A stretch of 49,271 nt of DNA from Zygnema circumcarinatum (lineage: Eukaryota; Streptophyta; Zygnematophyceae; Zygnematales; Zygnemataceae): assembly GCA_037447605.1 (NCBI GenBank), contig CM074817.1, forward strand, positions 1,132,732 through 1,182,002. Reading direction: 5' to 3'. Below the pieces are notes generated by a model that saw only the letters and a program-made list of their open reading frames with translations, ran no database searches and was not told where the DNA came from. The position numbers were made by a program, and so were the translations under genes. Shown here piece after piece: positions 46,839 through 49,271 of this stretch (the stretch's first letter is position 1; each line of letters starts with the position of its first letter).

Positions 46839-48736
46839 AAAGCGTTCTCTTAAAATTTAAGGCAGCGATTTCTAGAGATCCTTCAAACAGACTGGGCGGC
46901 TGGACAAGTGGAAGGTCGGCCTGCACGTGGTCAGGAGTGACTTGTCAAAGCAATCGAGTGACTAAAATGTACGGCCAGCTGACTTGCTCTTGTCCCTTTG
47001 CTATTGCGTGATGGAGGGTTTTTTGAGAGATGTTTTCAACCGAAAAAAAATGAAGTGTGCAGAGCTGTACAAGTCGACGACCCTAAACCCTAGACCCTAA
47101 ACCCTAGCTTCAGACTCACTGACATTTTGGGGTATGTGGTCTTCAGGCTGAGCGTCTTTGCTTTAAGCCTGTCTGGCCAACTGGCACTTTTCTATGCTAA
47201 AGAAAGCTGTGAATGAGTCTTTAAAATTACACTTAGAAATATTATCACTTTACATTGGTGAAAGTCAATCCAGTTACCTTATCCGTTTTGATAAGGTTCA
47301 TTGAAAGAATGAACCTTATCAGTGCCATCGTCGAACATGGGTTGCGCGATCTAAACCATTTCTTTCGTCCAAAAAAAAAAAAGTGATGCATTTTTGATTT
47401 GTATGCGACTCACTGCATTGCTTAGAAGATTTGGTACACTCCATCCGTCAATGTGAACGAAAGAAATAAGTATAGCATTATGCTAAGAATAGAGTGAGAA
47501 TGTGTGACTCAATTTGAAGCTTAACTATTGTCTTTTGTTCAGTGCAGAAAGCTTTCCAATTTTGGCCTGGCGGGAAGCATATCTGACTCCATCACTCTCT
47601 TAAGCACTCTCCAAGAATTGTCAGTCTTCATCAAACTCTGCTCGCCCCTTCTACATAGTAACATGACAACACTTCTCCGTTTTGGGACGAGAGTTTTTGG
47701 CCTTTCGTATCAAAATAGTGCGTCTGTACTAAATGCGTGTGCTTCTATCACCCTCTAGGCTCATGTTGTAGAAACGTCGACAGGACACAAGTGTAAACTC
47801 ATCCTGTTTCTTTCGTACCTTGATGGAATTCAGAGACTTATCCAATAACAGCTTCACGGGATTCATCCCAGCTTCCATTGGCACCCTCGTCAACTTACAA
47901 ACCTTGTAAGATTTTACGTCATGAAATCTTTATTGGCGATTTTCAAGTTTCCTTGTCGTGTGCACTTCTACCTTTTGTTGAGAGACAAGCGGCAAAGTGG
48001 TTTGTTTAGTCACAGCTGATGAATAGTATTCAGCGAAATTTTTGACATTAAAATAAAAAAAATGTAAGCTTGAAGGAGGATCATTGAGTGACTCTCAGAG
48101 GCTCCTCTCCGTCTCCCTCTCCCTCACCTCTCACAATTTCCCCAATATTTTTTTTTTTTTTCCAATTTTTCATTTTTTTTTTTTTTCATCGAGGGCTTGA
48201 ACAGAAAGCTGGACGGGAACAGACTGACAGGCTTCATCCCAGAATCTATACAAAACATCAAAAATTTCCGACTATTGTGAGATGCTGGTCACATCCCCTT
48301 CCCTGCTGCCTTTATTCTTGAACCCCCCCATGCAGCTGAGCTCTAATACTACACTCACTTGCCCTAAACCGAACTCATCTCCACCTTCCCTTTCGCAGAT
48401 CTCTGGCCAACAACTTGCTAATTGGCCCCCTCACGTTCGACTTTATATCCCCGGAAAACTCCGTTTTTAACTTCTCCAACAACTATTTATCCGGCATTCC
48501 CAGCATCGTTCTGAATGGCAGGTCGGTTTGCACGGGTATCTCCATGAACTGCTTTTCAAGTGCGGACTGTTCCCCTCAGAGAGACTCTTTAGCTTGTGGA
48601 CTGTTCTGCAATGCAAGCCAATCACAGGGAGCTTGTGGGGGAAACGGAGTCTGTAACTATGGACTGGGAGAACAGCCAACATGCACTTGTTCTGCGGGAT
48701 ATTACTATGTCAACGATACTAAATCCTGCCAATTTG
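46839..48736 (+). CDS. Second LRR/ten-cysteine module, partial gene
   Basis: Exons 46839-46968 (LRR N-cap: SVLLKFKAAISRDPSNRLGG, then CTWSGVTC), 47548-47619, 47834-47905 and 48205-48276 (three 72-bp phase-2 LRRs) and 48399-48736 (LRR end plus ten cysteines, CGGNGVC and CTCSAGYYY). The N-cap exon is 130 bp, as in LRR gene 1, and several cysteine spacings are the same (C-x6-C, C-x3-C, C-x8-C, C-x5-C). I find no signal-peptide exon between 46560 and 46839, and the ends are both phase 1, so this may be the second half of one long gene in which exon 45717-46057 splices directly to 46839, or a truncated tandem copy. What follows 48736 is unclear. Confidence 0.72.
47075..47110. repeat. Short CCCTAAA telomere-type repeat
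   Basis: Four CCCTA(AA/GA) units (ACCCTAAACCCTAGACCCTA and one more) lie in the first intron of the second LRR module. These are the plant seven-base type, unlike the TTAGGG run at 5150-5252. Confidence 0.7.
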
Positions 48737-49235
48737 GTGAGTCTGGAAGCTACCATTTGGGACATGAGTTCGTGCATAAGGATATGTGTCTATCTGCGAG
48801 CACAGAAAGCAACTGGTTGGGTAGAAGAGCATGCAATGGAAAATAATCGATTCTGTGGGGTATTGTAGAAAGAGGGTTTTTGCCGAATCTAGCAGAAGCA
48901 CGAGATTAAAGCCAGTGTGAACGAATTGTCACAAGACCCTATTTGTTTGTTTAAGTTTGAGATAGTACTTAGAAGTCGACCAATTGTGCATATTTTGCAA
49001 TGCAGTGGAGAGGGGGAGGGGTTTGGGGGAGACCCTTCCTTCGAGCCTCCCCACCAAAGTGAACCGCTACTTCCGCTATGCGAGCGCGGGCTATTTGAAG
49101 GGGCGGAGCGGGAGGGTGACGTGGCAAGTGGCAGTGTCATGGAATTGGACGGGAGAGGGAGCGATGCAGAGAGTCAGAGACCAGCAGCTCTGCAGTAAGA
49201 GGCCGACTTCCGAGCATTACTTTTCTATGAATGAC

Positions 49236-49271
<36 letters not shown>
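48737..49271. other. Right end of window, no certain gene
   Basis: The second LRR module may continue here: an acceptor at 48996-49005 (TTGCAATGCAG) opens long frames, but I cannot choose one. GACGTGGC at 49118-49125 is a G-box-like motif. The window ends in a CT microsatellite (49238-49271). Confidence 0.4.

Overview
This window is nuclear DNA from a streptophyte (a land plant or, more likely, a charophyte-grade alga). The evidence is interrupted genes with short GT-AG introns, plant-type proteins (a CNX1 with MoeA-then-MogA order, a NAP1 ending in CKQQ, an SCE1-type SUMO E2, nuclear genes with plastid transit peptides), telobox and G-box motifs, and many simple-sequence tracts. I cannot fix the species. 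A 100-N assembly gap lies at 31776-31875. All gene models below were built by eye from homology, splice signals and reading phase; each of the main ones sums to a whole number of codons.

Layout. 1725-3639 (-): Ycf20-like plastid membrane protein whose first intron holds a long G/C-rich tract. 5277-7704 (+): SUMO-conjugating enzyme (5 exons, 160 aa). 8475-9439: two tRNA-Lys genes in opposite orientation, differing only at anticodon base 34, with a hAT-like MITE between them. 10328-15828 (+): plant YihQ-like GH31 glycosidase (12 exons, 1139 aa, two GC-AG introns). 16706-22410 (+): CNX1 molybdenum insertase/adenylyltransferase (13 exons, 702 aa) with a His-rich linker. 23142-27909 (-): nucleosome assembly protein NAP1 (13 exons, 382 aa). 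28.2-31.8 kb: repeat-rich intergenic DNA with a second hAT-like MITE. 32663-33551 (+): unrecognised two-exon gene after the gap. 35141-40451 (+): plastid CobW/COG0523 GTPase with a 25-histidine loop (11 exons, 477 aa). 42504-46560 and 46839-48736 (+): tandem LRR genes made of 72-bp phase-2 exons capped by a ten-cysteine EGF-like exon.

The most striking signal is a composite promoter element, CCAAT-N8-GCCACGT-N11/12-ACACGTG-N10-ATTGG. It occurs with almost invariant spacing upstream of CNX1 (16541-16593), the COG0523 GTPase (34900-34953) and the gene entering the assembly gap (30407-30460). Each half matches, or nearly matches, the ER-stress element ERSE-I (CCAAT-N9-CCACG), so these are inverted ERSE pairs. 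Two of the genes concern metal handling and both proteins carry long histidine-rich segments, which suggests co-regulation (inference).
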